Below, piece by piece: positions 25,106 through 34,781 of a stretch of 64,000 bases of DNA. The DNA is taken from contig CAWGQZ010000002.1 of NCBI GenBank assembly GCA_963824805.1, positions 1-64,000 on the forward strand, given 5' to 3'. The DNA comes from DATBAT01 sp963824805. Lineage in GTDB: Bacteria > Acidobacteriota > Terriglobia > Terriglobales > Acidobacteriaceae. Positions within the stretch are counted from its first letter, which is position 1. Every line of letters starts with the position of its first letter. The translations under genes and the position numbers were made by a program. The notes beneath the pieces were generated by a model. It was not told the DNA's origin and searched no databases. It saw only the letters and a list, made by a program, of their open reading frames with translations.

Positions 25106-26718
25106 GCCAAACCACCGTCAACCCCGGCGCCTTAATTTCAGCCACGACGGCAATTGAGGCGGAGACGGCAGACGGTGCTCCCCGGCCCCGCAGTGTTTCT
25201 CCGGGGCGACAGCCCAACGCAATCCGCAAACAGATTCGTGGGTCTAGCCTGCTGCTCAGCGGCAGGTTGTTGTCCGTGGGAATCAATTTTGCGGCCCAGA
25301 TTCTCATGGTCCGCTACCTCACCACTTCTGACTTCGGTGCTCTCGGCTACGCACTGTCGGTGGTCGCTCTCTTTCAGACCTTCAGCATGTTGCAGTTTCA
25401 GGAAGTGATTTACCGGTACGTGCCCATCTACCATGAGCAGCGCGACTATGGACGCCTGCTGGGTACCCTCGTTCTCACCCTCGGAACCGTCGCCGCAACC
25501 TCCCTCATCGTTTTGACCCTGTTCTTTGCCTGGCCCAGTCTCCTGCTTCGATATATGAGTCATGAGCGGCTGCCTATCCAGCTGCTGGCGATCATGATTT
25601 TTCTCGTCCCCGTGCAGGCTTTGGACGCGGTGCTGATGGCGCTATTTGCCGCGTTCGCCAGCTCCAAGGCCATTTTCTTCCGCCGACATCTTTTAGCACC
25701 GGGCCTGATTTTCTGCGCAGTTCTCGCGCTCGTGCTCTCTCACAGCACTGTTACATTCCTGGCATATGGATACCTGGCGGCAAACATTGTGGGAGTGGTT
25801 GCCTACTGCTGGATGCTGCGTGGAGCCCTTCGCGCCCGCGGCCTGCTTGGTCAGTTGCGCGCACACCGAATGGTGATTCCCTTCAAAGAGATTGCCGGAT
25901 ACAGTCTGCCCCTGCTCACCGCAAGCCTGGTCAGTATGACGATGGGATCGGCCGGCGTCTTTCTCCTGGGATACTTTCACAGTACTTCGGAGGTGGCATC
26001 CTTCCGCGCAGCGCTGCCCGTGGCGCAACTGAACAATATCGTCTTCATGACCTTCGGGATGTTGTACACGCCGCTGGCGGCCCGGTTTTACGCCAAGAAC
26101 GATTACCCGGCGATCAATTCTCTCTACTGGCGCACCGCAGTCTGGATGGCTGTCCTGACCTTCCCGGTTTTTGCCCTTACTTTTTCCATCGCACGCCCGC
26201 TTGTGGTCTTCATGTACGGCACTCGCTATTCGCAATCTGGGATAATTTTGGCCCTGCTGTCGTTCGGGTACTACTTTAACGTCGCCCTGGGCTTCAATGG
26301 ATCGACCATCAAGGTATTGGGCAAACTCCGTTATACCGTCATCATTAATGTCGTTGCCGCAATAGTAAATATCGCAGGCAGCCTTTTGCTGATTCCCCGC
26401 TATGGTGCCCTGGGCGCGGCGATCGCTGCCGCGGGCGCCATGGTACTGCACAATCTTCTGAAGCAAGCCGGTCTTCGCCTCGCATCCGGCTTGCGGATCT
26501 TCGATCGTCAGTATCTTTCGTTTTATTTACTCATCGCCTCCAGCGCGCTGGGTTTGTTCATCGTTCAGCAGATCATCTCGAGCAACATCTTCGTTGCCGT
26601 TCCTCTGGCGGCATTGGTGTCTATCCTGGTATTGGCGGTGGCCAGAAGAAAGCTTGATGTTGCCGATACCTTTCCCGAGCTCCTCAAAATACCGGGAATG
26701 CGCCTGATCTTTGGATAG
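25102..26718 (+). CDS. Polysaccharide flippase, Wzx-like (MATE/MVF superfamily)
   Basis: 538 residues with a GTG start in a 4-base overlap with the preceding gene. About 40 cytoplasmic residues precede roughly 14 membrane helices. The first helices (LLLSGRLLSVGINFAAQILMVRYLTTSDFGALGYAL) match the N-terminus of lipid-linked oligosaccharide flippases. Near the end LLIPRYGALGAAIAAAGAMVL is the usual GAxGAA repeat. It would flip lipid-linked sugar units across the inner membrane. There are no glycosyltransferases, ligase or polymerase near by, so the substrate is unknown. Confidence 0.85.
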   Translation: MSQTTVNPGALISATTAIEAETADGAPRPRSVSPGRQPNAIRKQIRGSSLLLSGRLLSVGINFAAQILMVRYLTTSDFGALGYALSVVALFQTFSMLQFQEVIYRYVPIYHEQRDYGRLLGTLVLTLGTVAATSLIVLTLFFAWPSLLLRYMSHERLPIQLLAIMIFLVPVQALDAVLMALFAAFASSKAIFFRRHLLAPGLIFCAVLALVLSHSTVTFLAYGYLAANIVGVVAYCWMLRGALRARGLLGQLRAHRMVIPFKEIAGYSLPLLTASLVSMTMGSAGVFLLGYFHSTSEVASFRAALPVAQLNNIVFMTFGMLYTPLAARFYAKNDYPAINSLYWRTAVWMAVLTFPVFALTFSIARPLVVFMYGTRYSQSGIILALLSFGYYFNVALGFNGSTIKVLGKLRYTVIINVVAAIVNIAGSLLLIPRYGALGAAIAAAGAMVLHNLLKQAGLRLASGLRIFDRQYLSFYLLIASSALGLFIVQQIISSNIFVAVPLAALVSILVLAVARRKLDVADTFPELLKIPGMRLIFG

Positions 26719-26824
26719 TGCCCCGCCTCACCCAATAGAACAGCTCACGCCGCGTCTCGGTTTCGGGTACGATTTTGAAGTTTCGCGCAATTGAGTTTTG
26801 AAAATTCTGCCAGAGGCCCTGAAC

Positions 26825-28162
26825 ATGTCCATGAAACGCCGCAATTTTTTGAGGTCCATCGCAGGCACCGCTGTACTCGGGGCCACCACGCGCCACCTGC
26901 AAGCGCAGGAACAGGTGGCTCGGGCCACTCACGGAATGCCCTCGCCGCGCATCAAGGACATTAGCGTCATCGAGTGCCAGCCCAACGGCGTGCGGCTGAC
27001 GGTCGTGAAGGTCACCACCGACCAGGATGGCCTCTACGGCTATGGCTGCGCCACCTTTACCCAGCGTGCTGACCTGGTAAAACCGGCGGTCGAGAAATAT
27101 CTAAAACCGTTTCTGCTCAATAAAACCACGGATCGCATCGAGGACGTCTGGCAGTCCTGCTACGACAGCTCTTATTGGAAGAACGGCCCTGTTTTGAACA
27201 ACGCCATCAGCGGAGTCGACCAGGCGCTATGGGATATCAAAGGCCGGCAGGCAGGCATGCCGGTTTATCAGTTGGTTGGCGGCAAGTGCCGCGAGGCAGT
27301 CGACACTTACACTCATGCCGACGGCGCCGAATTTCAGGAAGTCGTCGACAATGCGAAGCGTTTCATGGAAAAAGGCTTCCGCCACGTACGCATTCAGGTC
27401 GGAGTTCCCGGAATGGCCGGCTATGGTGCTCGTGCTGGGGGAAATGCGCTAAAGGCGCTCCACGACAAACCCATGTTCGAGCCTGCCTACTACATGCGTC
27501 GCGCGCTGAAGTTGCTGGAAATCTGCCGCCAACAATTAGGCGAAGAAGTCGAATTGCTGCATGACATGCACGAGCGGTTGTTGCCGAACCAGGCGGTGCA
27601 GTTCTGCAAGGAAGCGGAAAAGTTTCGAATGTTCTTTCTCGAGGACCCGCTTTCGCCCGAAGATCTGGGGTACTTCCGGCAGATCCGCCAGAATTGTGCC
27701 ACGCCGATAGCTATGGGCGAACTTTTCAACAGCCCCCATGAATGGCAACCCCTGATTGCTGAGCGCTTGATTGACTTCATCCGGGTGCACGTCTCACAGG
27801 CCGGCGGATTCACCCCAGCGCGTAAGATCGCGATTCTGGCGGAGCAGTTCGGGGTCAGAACCGCATGGCATGGCCCAGGCGATGTCTCACCCGTCGGCCA
27901 CATGGCGAACGTCACCCTCGACATCGTTAGCTACAACTTTGGCATTCAGGAATATTCGGCCTTCAATGACCGCACACAGGAGATCTTTCACGGCTGCCCC
28001 GAAATGAAAGACGGATATCTCTGGGTGAATGAGCGGCCGGGATGGGGAATCGAAATCGACGAGAGGGCCGCAGCCAAGTCACCATTTATCTCCGGCCCCG
28101 ACAACTTGAACGGCGGCTGGGGAGAGGTCCGGCGCCGTGATGGCACGGTGATTAAGCAATAG
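26825..28162 (+). CDS. Enolase-superfamily sugar-acid dehydratase, ManD/RspA-like, with twin-arginine signal
   Basis: 445 residues from the ATG at 26825 (AGAGG about 8 bases upstream). The N-terminus MKRRNFLRSIAGTAVLG is a Tat signal. The mandelate-racemase-type barrel follows: IKGRQAGMPVYQLVGG, then the ManD motifs LHDMHERLLPNQA, FFLEDPLSPED, AMGELFNSPHEW, IDFIRVHVSQAGG, WHGPGDVSPVGHMAN and NFGIQEYSAF. Members dehydrate D-mannonate or D-gluconate to 2-keto-3-deoxygluconate with Mg. That reaction would follow UxaC and the reductase of the uronate pathway, but export to the periplasm does not fit a cytoplasmic pathway. Low-activity RspA-like members are an alternative. Confidence 0.85.
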   Translation: MSMKRRNFLRSIAGTAVLGATTRHLQAQEQVARATHGMPSPRIKDISVIECQPNGVRLTVVKVTTDQDGLYGYGCATFTQRADLVKPAVEKYLKPFLLNKTTDRIEDVWQSCYDSSYWKNGPVLNNAISGVDQALWDIKGRQAGMPVYQLVGGKCREAVDTYTHADGAEFQEVVDNAKRFMEKGFRHVRIQVGVPGMAGYGARAGGNALKALHDKPMFEPAYYMRRALKLLEICRQQLGEEVELLHDMHERLLPNQAVQFCKEAEKFRMFFLEDPLSPEDLGYFRQIRQNCATPIAMGELFNSPHEWQPLIAERLIDFIRVHVSQAGGFTPARKIAILAEQFGVRTAWHGPGDVSPVGHMANVTLDIVSYNFGIQEYSAFNDRTQEIFHGCPEMKDGYLWVNERPGWGIEIDERAAAKSPFISGPDNLNGGWGEVRRRDGTVIKQ

Positions 28163-28369
28163 TTGCGTGGACAGTGCCATCTGTCATAAATGAAATGCCG
28201 CCTTGCCTTCGGCGGTGAGGGTGAAGTCTTCCCGCCTGGTCGTGGTAGGAGAAATAGATAAGGCCCGAAAAGCCCCTTATTCCTTCGCCTGCGCGACGCT
28301 GTCGCTAATCCATCTCGGCGGAGATCTTCCATGGTCGCAGCACTGGGATCCTTAATATCCTCACCTCCC

Positions 28370-29116
28370 TTAGGGTTTGGGTGGTGGAGGCGGTGTGAAT
28401 TGCGCCAAATCGGAGAATCCGAGGATGTTCTCGATTTGATCTATCTTCTTTTCGGCATCTTCGAATCCATCCTTTCCGAACATCTTGTGTTCGATGTCTT
28501 CAAACTGATCGGAAATTTCATCCAGTTGCGTATTGGTGAAGTTCTTTTTCCAGGCGGGAAAGACAATTGTGTCCTCGCGGGCCGCGTGGTTCGCGTACAT
28601 CAGCACGAAGCTGTCAAATACCGATGCCAGCGGTTCCGCATGAGCCACCGAAATCCTGGGACCGTTGGTGACGGCCAGAACATAATCGGTTATCTCGCGG
28701 CCGCGATTGTGTTGCTCGGTAAGGATGTCGGCATACCGCTTCAGTTCGCCGCCCTGTTTTCGTATTAGTGGGAATATATGTTGTTCTTCGAGCATGCGTT
28801 CGTGATAGTCCTCGCCGAAGGTCCGAAATAGCTGCGCCGTCTGGTGCAAGGCGGCAGGGTCAACGGTGGAAGACTTGGCACGCAATTTAGGGACAGCCTC
28901 AAAATAGACTAGGAGTGCGCGGCGTATCACTCCATGCTCGCGCATGAGATCTTCGGTTGCTGACACTTCCGGTTCTTTGTCTTTGTCGTTGTTCTTTACA
29001 GACGGCACCTCGACCTGGAGAGCTTCCGAGAACGATGGAAGCGTGGCGACGCCGGTCGCGACTCCAATTCCCAGAAAACCTGCTACTAGTTTTCGTCGAT
29101 TCCAATCAGTAACCAC
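28370..29116 (-). CDS. Exported hemerythrin-domain (HHE) protein with Tat-like signal
   Basis: 248 residues from the GTG at 29116, chosen for the GGGGGAGG about 6 bases upstream. The N-terminus WNRRKLVAGFLGIGVATGVA looks like a twin-arginine signal. The four-helix bundle holds the diiron ligand pattern: EHGVIRRAL, DYHERMLEEQHIF, TEQHNRGREI and NHAAREDTIVFP. The C-terminus ends in six prolines and KP. Hemerythrins bind O2, NO or iron; an exported one could scavenge oxygen or NO in the periplasm. No partner gene is adjacent. It converges on the ManD-like gene across a 207-base gap with small hairpins but no clear terminator. Confidence 0.8.
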   Translation of the reverse strand: MVTDWNRRKLVAGFLGIGVATGVATLPSFSEALQVEVPSVKNNDKDKEPEVSATEDLMREHGVIRRALLVYFEAVPKLRAKSSTVDPAALHQTAQLFRTFGEDYHERMLEEQHIFPLIRKQGGELKRYADILTEQHNRGREITDYVLAVTNGPRISVAHAEPLASVFDSFVLMYANHAAREDTIVFPAWKKNFTNTQLDEISDQFEDIEHKMFGKDGFEDAEKKIDQIENILGFSDLAQFTPPPPPKP

Positions 29117-29271
29117 GATAAGCCTCCCCCATAGCAATATCCGCCAAAAGGATTGCTAATAATGTTCCTAAGACTGCAGCGGGCTCGCTGTGGTTTGCCT
29201 CGGCACCTTCGATAGTCTCAATTAACCGTGTAGAATCTTGCGACCAAGTTTCTGGCCGTTGAACTAGCCCT

Positions 29272-32200
29272 ATGGACGAGGCTTTCGCAATCCTTTTGTC
29301 GATCGGCATAGGGGCCTTCGTGCTCTTTGGTCCGTGGATTCTGCTATGGCGAAGCCATCGCAGGCGCAGCGCACAACGCCACGAAGATCAAGTGCGATGG
29401 GCCGAGCTGACCCGCCGGGTCCACCTGCTCGAACAGGCGCTCAAGGGCAGCGTCTCGCCCATCGACACCGAGACAAGCGCGCCTGCAAGGCAGCCCGAGG
29501 TCGCACCGACCGAGAGGAGCGTCGCATCGACCGGTTCCGGTTGAGTCGGCCCCTATCCCGCCAGAGGAGCAGCCGGCTTTTGACGAGCAGTCTGTCTGTC
29601 GTGACGCCTCCTCCTATCGTGGAGCAGCAAATACCCTCGGCGCAGGTTGCTTCGCAAGAGACCAGACCTGTCGCTTCACGATTGAAATCCGCCCTTGATG
29701 TCGAGGACAAACTCGGCGCCAACTGGCTCAACAAGCTCGGCATTGGACTCCTCGTGCTGGGCATCGCCTTCTTCCTCGCCTACCAACTCACCAACCTCGG
29801 ACCGGCCGGTAAGGTGCTTGTGGGCTACGTGGTCAGCGCGGTAATGCTCGGAAGCGGGATCTGGCTGGAGCGCAGGGATCGCTACCGCATTCTGGCTCGC
29901 GCGGGCGCGGGTGGCGGATGGGCGCTGCTTTTTTTTACTACTTTTGCGATGTATCACGTGCCAGCGGCGCACATCCTGAACTCACAGTTGGTTGATCTGA
30001 TTCTGATGCTGGTGGTGGCAGCTGCAATGGTGCTGCACACATTGCACTATCGCTCCCAGGTCGTCACCGGGCTGGCTTTCGTGTTGGGGTTTCTGACGGT
30101 GGGCGTGAGTCAATCAGACGTCTATAGCCTGGGCGCTGGCGCCGTGCTGGCCGCTGGGTTGGCGGTAATCGTGGTGAGGATGAAGTGGTTCGAGCTGGAA
30201 CTGTTCGGCATGCAGGCCAGCTATCTGAATCACTACCTTTGGCTGCGTCCGATTATCGAGCCGATGAAGCACCACCGGCATCCCTTCCCAGAGTTCCCTG
30301 CCAGTGCAGGTCTGCTGCTCCTGTACTGGGCGGTCTTTCGTGCATCCTATCTATTGCGCAGCCCAGACAATCAGAAACAGGAGCGCACTTCCACAATCGC
30401 GGCAGTATGCAACACGGTTTTGGTGTTGCTGCTGTTCAAGTATCAGTCCACACATCCGGAATGGGCTTTCTGGGCACTGCTCGCCATTGGAGGAATCGAA
30501 ACCACACTCGGCCAGCTTCCAATAGCACGCCGTCGCCGCACCGCCGTGGTTGTGCTCAGCACGCTCGGGGTGATTCTTTTGATTGCGGCCTTCCCGTTCC
30601 GCTCATCAGGAATGGAGCTATCGGTGTTCTGGCTGATGGAGGCCGAAGCGCTGTTGCTGATCGGCGTGTGGACGGGCGAAGTCGTCTTCCGACGACTCGG
30701 TGGTGCCACATCGCTGCTCTTAGCCGGGCGGATGGTCAGCATGGATGCGGCTCGGGTAGCCGGCATGCGCATGGACGGCGCCGACGTCCGGCCGCAGTGG
30801 CCGCTATCGGTTTTCTTCCTGGTTGCCACCTGCGTTTTCTACGCCAATGCTCACTGGATATTCCCACGCTGGTCTGACTTATTCACCCATGAGATTGATC
30901 GGCGCGTGATGCAGCGTCTTTCTTATGTAGGTGCGCTGACGGCGGCGATCGCCGTTGTGGATGGCGTTTCCGGAAGCATGGACGGCGGTCGCCTGGTCTG
31001 CGCTGGGACTGGCACTGATCTTGACCGGCAGAAGGCTTGGTGCCGAACAATTACGATACCAGGCAAACTTCCTGGCCGTGGCCTCGATACTGCGAGCACT
31101 GTCTATCAATCTCGAAAGCACCACCACTTATCACGGAGTCAGTCAACGAGCCTTGACGGTCTCATTGGTCGCAATCCTGCTCTACGTGACGTCGCGTTGG
31201 AGCGGCGATGCTTCCGAATCAGCGCCTGGTCTTGACCCGCGGGTGCTGTGGCTATTGCACAAGGGCATCTACACCTGGTCAGCGTCGTTATTACTGGGAC
31301 TGCTGGCCTGGTATGAGTTGCGCCCCATCGGCGTGGCGGTGGCGTGGGCCATTGGCGGATTGTTACTCCTGGAAGTTGGCTTAAACCGAAAGTTGCTGTC
31401 GACACGGCTTCAGGCGTACGCGGCTCTGTTCGCGGCATTCCTGAGAATATTCTTCGTCAACCTGAACGCCAGCGGGTCCCCGGGTGAGATAAGCCCGCGC
31501 TTTTACACCATCCTGCCTGTAGCCTTTGCGTTTTTCTATAGCTACTGGCAACTCTTTGAGAATCGCCAGGCCCTCAGGAGGACGGAGGCAAGGCTTCTGG
31601 TAAATGCCTGTTGCTGGATGGGGACCATCACCATCGCAGGCCTGGTGCGCTTTGAACTGGAAGCCGATTGGGTAGCCGCGGGATGGGCCGCCCTGGCCTT
31701 CGGGCTTACCGTTGTAGCCTGGAGGAGCCAGCAACGAGTTTTCTCCCACCAGGCGTTGCTGCTCTCCATGGGTGTTTTGTTCCGTATCATCCTGCACAAT
31801 TTCTACCAGCGCAGCTACTTCCCCGCTCCATCGTGGATCACAACCCGATGGACCACGGTGGGGACTGCATTGCTGCTATTGCTGGCAGCGTTGCCATTCC
31901 TGTTCCAGTTGCGCGAGAAGAACATGCCAAGCCGCAAAAGCGGTTTCCGGCGAGTCTTCGAGTTTTTCGAGCGCCGCCCGGAGCAGGTGTTCTTTTTCAT
32001 CGTGCTGGGATTGCTTACAAGTCTGTTCGCGATTGAAATGCGGCGCGGCATGGTGACACTCTCGTGGGGAGTGGAGGCGATGGCGGTATTTGTGTTCGCG
32101 CTTTGGGTGGGAGAACGTAGCTTCCGCCTCGCGGGGTTGGGATTGCTGTTGCTAAGCGCCGCCAAGATCCTGGTTCTGGATGTATGGAGACTGAATCCCA

Positions 32201-32298
32201 GCGATCGCTATCTGACCTTGATTGTGCTGGGTGCGGTGCTGTTGTCGGTGTCATTCCTGTACACCCGCTACCGCGAGACCATACGGCAATATCTATGA
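29272..32298 (+). CDS. DUF2339 polytopic membrane protein (frameshifts in linker and at about 30955)
   Basis: About 1,000 residues. An N-terminal membrane segment and a short coiled region (WAELTRRVHLLEQALKG) lead to a Pro-rich linker. The DUF2339 signature ANWLNKLGIGLLVLGIAFFLAY-LTNLGPAGKVLVGY follows, then 20 or more membrane helices to the end. The frame changes near 29530 and 29600, both within the linker, where each of three frames gives a plausible Pro/Glu-rich stretch. It changes again near 30955 (GALTAAIAV joining WMAFPEAWTAVAWSALGL). The family has no established function; members are often next to envelope genes. The stop overlaps the M48 gene start (ATGA). Confidence 0.8.
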
Positions 32299-33994
32299 AG
32301 CACTGGATTTCGCTCACGGCAATTGTTTGGTTTGGCATCGGCGTCATCGCGTTCAGCGAGCGGCGAAAGGTAGATGTGCCGGCCGGACCGGACGCCATCC
32401 TCTACCTGGTCGCAGACACGGAGCAGGAATTGACTCGCATGCCGGTGCGATTCACCCGTATGAGCGATGCGAAAGAGATTGAAATTGGCAATGGCATCGC
32501 CGCCGGCTACACCCTTCAGCAGGAACAGGAAAAGGTCGCCTCTGTCCAAACCGTGCAGAGATACCTCACCCAGGTGGGCTCGCGGCTGTCAGCCCATGCT
32601 AAGCGGAAGCTGCCGTACAAAGTTCATTACATTCCTGACAAATACTTCGTCAATGCCTTCGCTCTTCCCGGTGGACATATATACGTCGGCCAGGGGTTAC
32701 TCGCGCTGATGGACAGCGAAGACGAACTCGCGTCGGTAATCGGGCACGAGATCGAGCATGTCGACCACTACCATTGTGCGGAGCGGGCGCAGTTGGAAAT
32801 GGCGCTGCGAAAGATCCCGCTTGGCGGATTGGCGTCTCTTCCGCTTCAAGTGTTTGAGGCGGGCTATAGCAAGAACCAGGAACTGGAGGCAGACAGTGAA
32901 GGTACTCGCATGACCGTCGCGGCCGGGTATTCCGCCAATGGCGCGATTCGGATGTTTGAGGCGTTCCAGCGCGCAGAAGAAACCGCGCGCCGGAAAGCCA
33001 GAAATCCGGGCGAAGAAGCAAACGAGGTGGCCCGGCAAACCCTCGAAGGCTACTTCCGGTCGCATCCGTTGCCCTCAGAGCGCATCGCGCTGGTGCAGAA
33101 GTTGATTGCCAGTGAAGCCTGGCCGGTAGGTGCAGAACGGGATTTGGAAATTGCTTATATTTTCTGGGCAGCACGGGCGGAGGACCTCTTTGCGGAACAC
33201 AAGTATGCCGAGGCGCAAGCAGCCGCGCTGCGTTCGCTAAAAATGCAGCCCGATCGCCAGGATGCAATGGAAGTTTTAGCCAAGGCATATTTTTCGCAGG
33301 CCAGCTTCGCCGATGCGGCCGCAACTTATCGCAAGATTTTGCAGCTGGATAGCCGAGCCGAATTCGCAAAGGACTACGCTATGGCGTTGGCAGCCGCGGA
33401 TAGAAAAACTGCGGCCAAAGAGTTTGAATCGTGGGCCAAGAGCGTCTCAGCCGAACCGAGCGGCCTACGCGCTACACCTCCCGGGCCTCTACCTACTGGC
33501 GGATAATCCGGCCCCAGCGGCCAATCTGTCAGAACAGCTGAAGCCGGGAGAAATATTCCACTCCTCCCGAAGAGTTTGGAGAGCTGGGCTGGTGGTATTA
33601 CCGGGCTGGAAATTACTCGCAGGCGCTACCCCTGTTGGAAGATGCGGTGCAGCAACGGCCGGGTACCACACAGTGGCTGACAGGCCGGGCCTGGGTACAG
33701 ATCCAAGACAACAAGCTGGAAGACGCGTTTAAGAGTCTCGATGCAGGGTACGCCTCCGGAAGGACCAGCCCTGACCGGAGAATGGCTCGGGCCGTGGCAT
33801 TCTGGCTTTCCGCCCAAAAAGACTCCGCAGTTGCCGAGTTCGACTCAGCAGTCTCAGAACAGCCGGAGTGGAAGAACCCCCGATGGGTACAGGCCCTGTA
33901 TTCCACTTTGGTGGCTGACACGATACGAGAGATTCAAACTGAGAGCGATCGAAGACTGAACCTGCGGCGGGCGCAGTTGGCCACGCGACCGTAG
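32295..33994 (+). CDS. M48 family zinc metallopeptidase with TPR tail, BepA/YfgC-like (two frameshifts)
   Basis: About 566 residues. An N-terminal hydrophobic signal or anchor (HWISLTAIVWFGIGVIAF) is followed by the M48 domain: YKVHYIPDKYFVNAFALPGGHIYVGQGLL, then the zinc motif IGHEIEHVDHYH and the third ligand region NQELEADSEGTRM. After this come TPR-like helices (AARAEDLFAEHKYAEAQAAALRSLKMQPDRQDAM). The frame breaks at about 33450 and 33560; the rest (YYRAGNYSQALPLLEDAVQQ, DAFKSLDAGYASG) is more TPR. BepA-type proteases check outer-membrane protein assembly. Start and stop codons overlap with the DUF2339 gene (ATGA), so the two are translationally coupled. Confidence 0.82.
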
Positions 33995-34210
33995 TACCGC
34001 TTCCCATACTGTCTTAGTCTTTTCCTCCCAATTTCCCACTCGACAAGTTGGCAAACAGATTACGTCTTGGATACAACGGGGTGACAAATCGATTTTCTAA
34101 ACAAAATATATTGGTTCGAAACAATCCTGGCCGCATCTATTTGGCAAGATTCAAATCGTTTAGAACACATCGCCAAACTGGATTGTGGGTACTTATTAGG
34201 AGGTGAATGC

Positions 34211-34777
34211 TTGATATCCGCATGTTTTCATATCACCAGCACGCCTGAAAACGGCCCCACCACACCGACCAATTCCCTGTTCAGCACCTTGTACTTTGAG
34301 CTGCACCGCCTGGCGAAACGGCAACTCGCACGGCAGTGGGGACCCGGGAACCCGAGTGTTACTACGCTGTTGCACGAGGCGTATCTGGATATGTCATCTC
34401 GCGACGGTGCCATTTTTCCGGATGAGGCACGCTTCATGGGGTATGCCGCCCGGGTGATGCGCGGGCTGATCATTGACAATGCCCGAAGCCGCGATGCCAA
34501 TAAGCGCGGCGGCCAATTTGAGATCACTTCCCTGGGGGACCATGACGTTGAGAATCCGGCAGACGCGAGAGAACTCTCGCAAATCAGCGACGCGCTGGAC
34601 AAGCTTGCGGAGGTTGAGGCCAACCTGGCCGAGTTGGTCGATTTGAAGTTCTTCTGCGGATTTTCGTTCGCTGAAATAGCCGCGCTGCAAAATCTCTCGG
34701 AGCGCACCGTCCAGAGAAAGTGGGAAAAAGCGCGCATCTATCTCCGTCGCGCCATCCGCGCGGAAGTTTCAATCTGA
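34211..34777 (+). CDS. ECF-type RNA polymerase sigma factor (Acidobacteria/Planctomycete kinase-linked group)
   Basis: 188 residues with a TTG start; AGGAGGTGA lies 4-5 bases upstream and an overlapping ATG at 34207 leads only to a short dead frame. Region 2 covers LFSTLYFELHRLAKRQLAR to ARVMRGLIIDNARSRDANKRGG. Region 4 is LVDLKFFCGFSFAEIAALQNLSERTVQRKWEKARIYLRR, a helix-turn-helix for the -35 element. This matches the TIGR02999-type sigma factors that occur beside Ser/Thr kinases. No anti-sigma factor gene is present; the kinase gene begins 4 bases after the stop, so the kinase may control this sigma factor. Confidence 0.88.
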   Translation: MISACFHITSTPENGPTTPTNSLFSTLYFELHRLAKRQLARQWGPGNPSVTTLLHEAYLDMSSRDGAIFPDEARFMGYAARVMRGLIIDNARSRDANKRGGQFEITSLGDHDVENPADARELSQISDALDKLAEVEANLAELVDLKFFCGFSFAEIAALQNLSERTVQRKWEKARIYLRRAIRAEVSI

Positions 34778-34781
34778 GAAC

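Noticed and set aside
25693..26466. Minus-strand open frame (257 codons) inside the flippase gene
   Set aside because: Antisense to a well-supported polytopic membrane protein; composition is polar and without motifs.
30185..30877. Plus-strand open frame (230 codons) inside the DUF2339 gene
   Set aside because: Out of frame with the recognisable membrane helices; Arg/Ser/Cys-rich translation typical of an off-frame reading.
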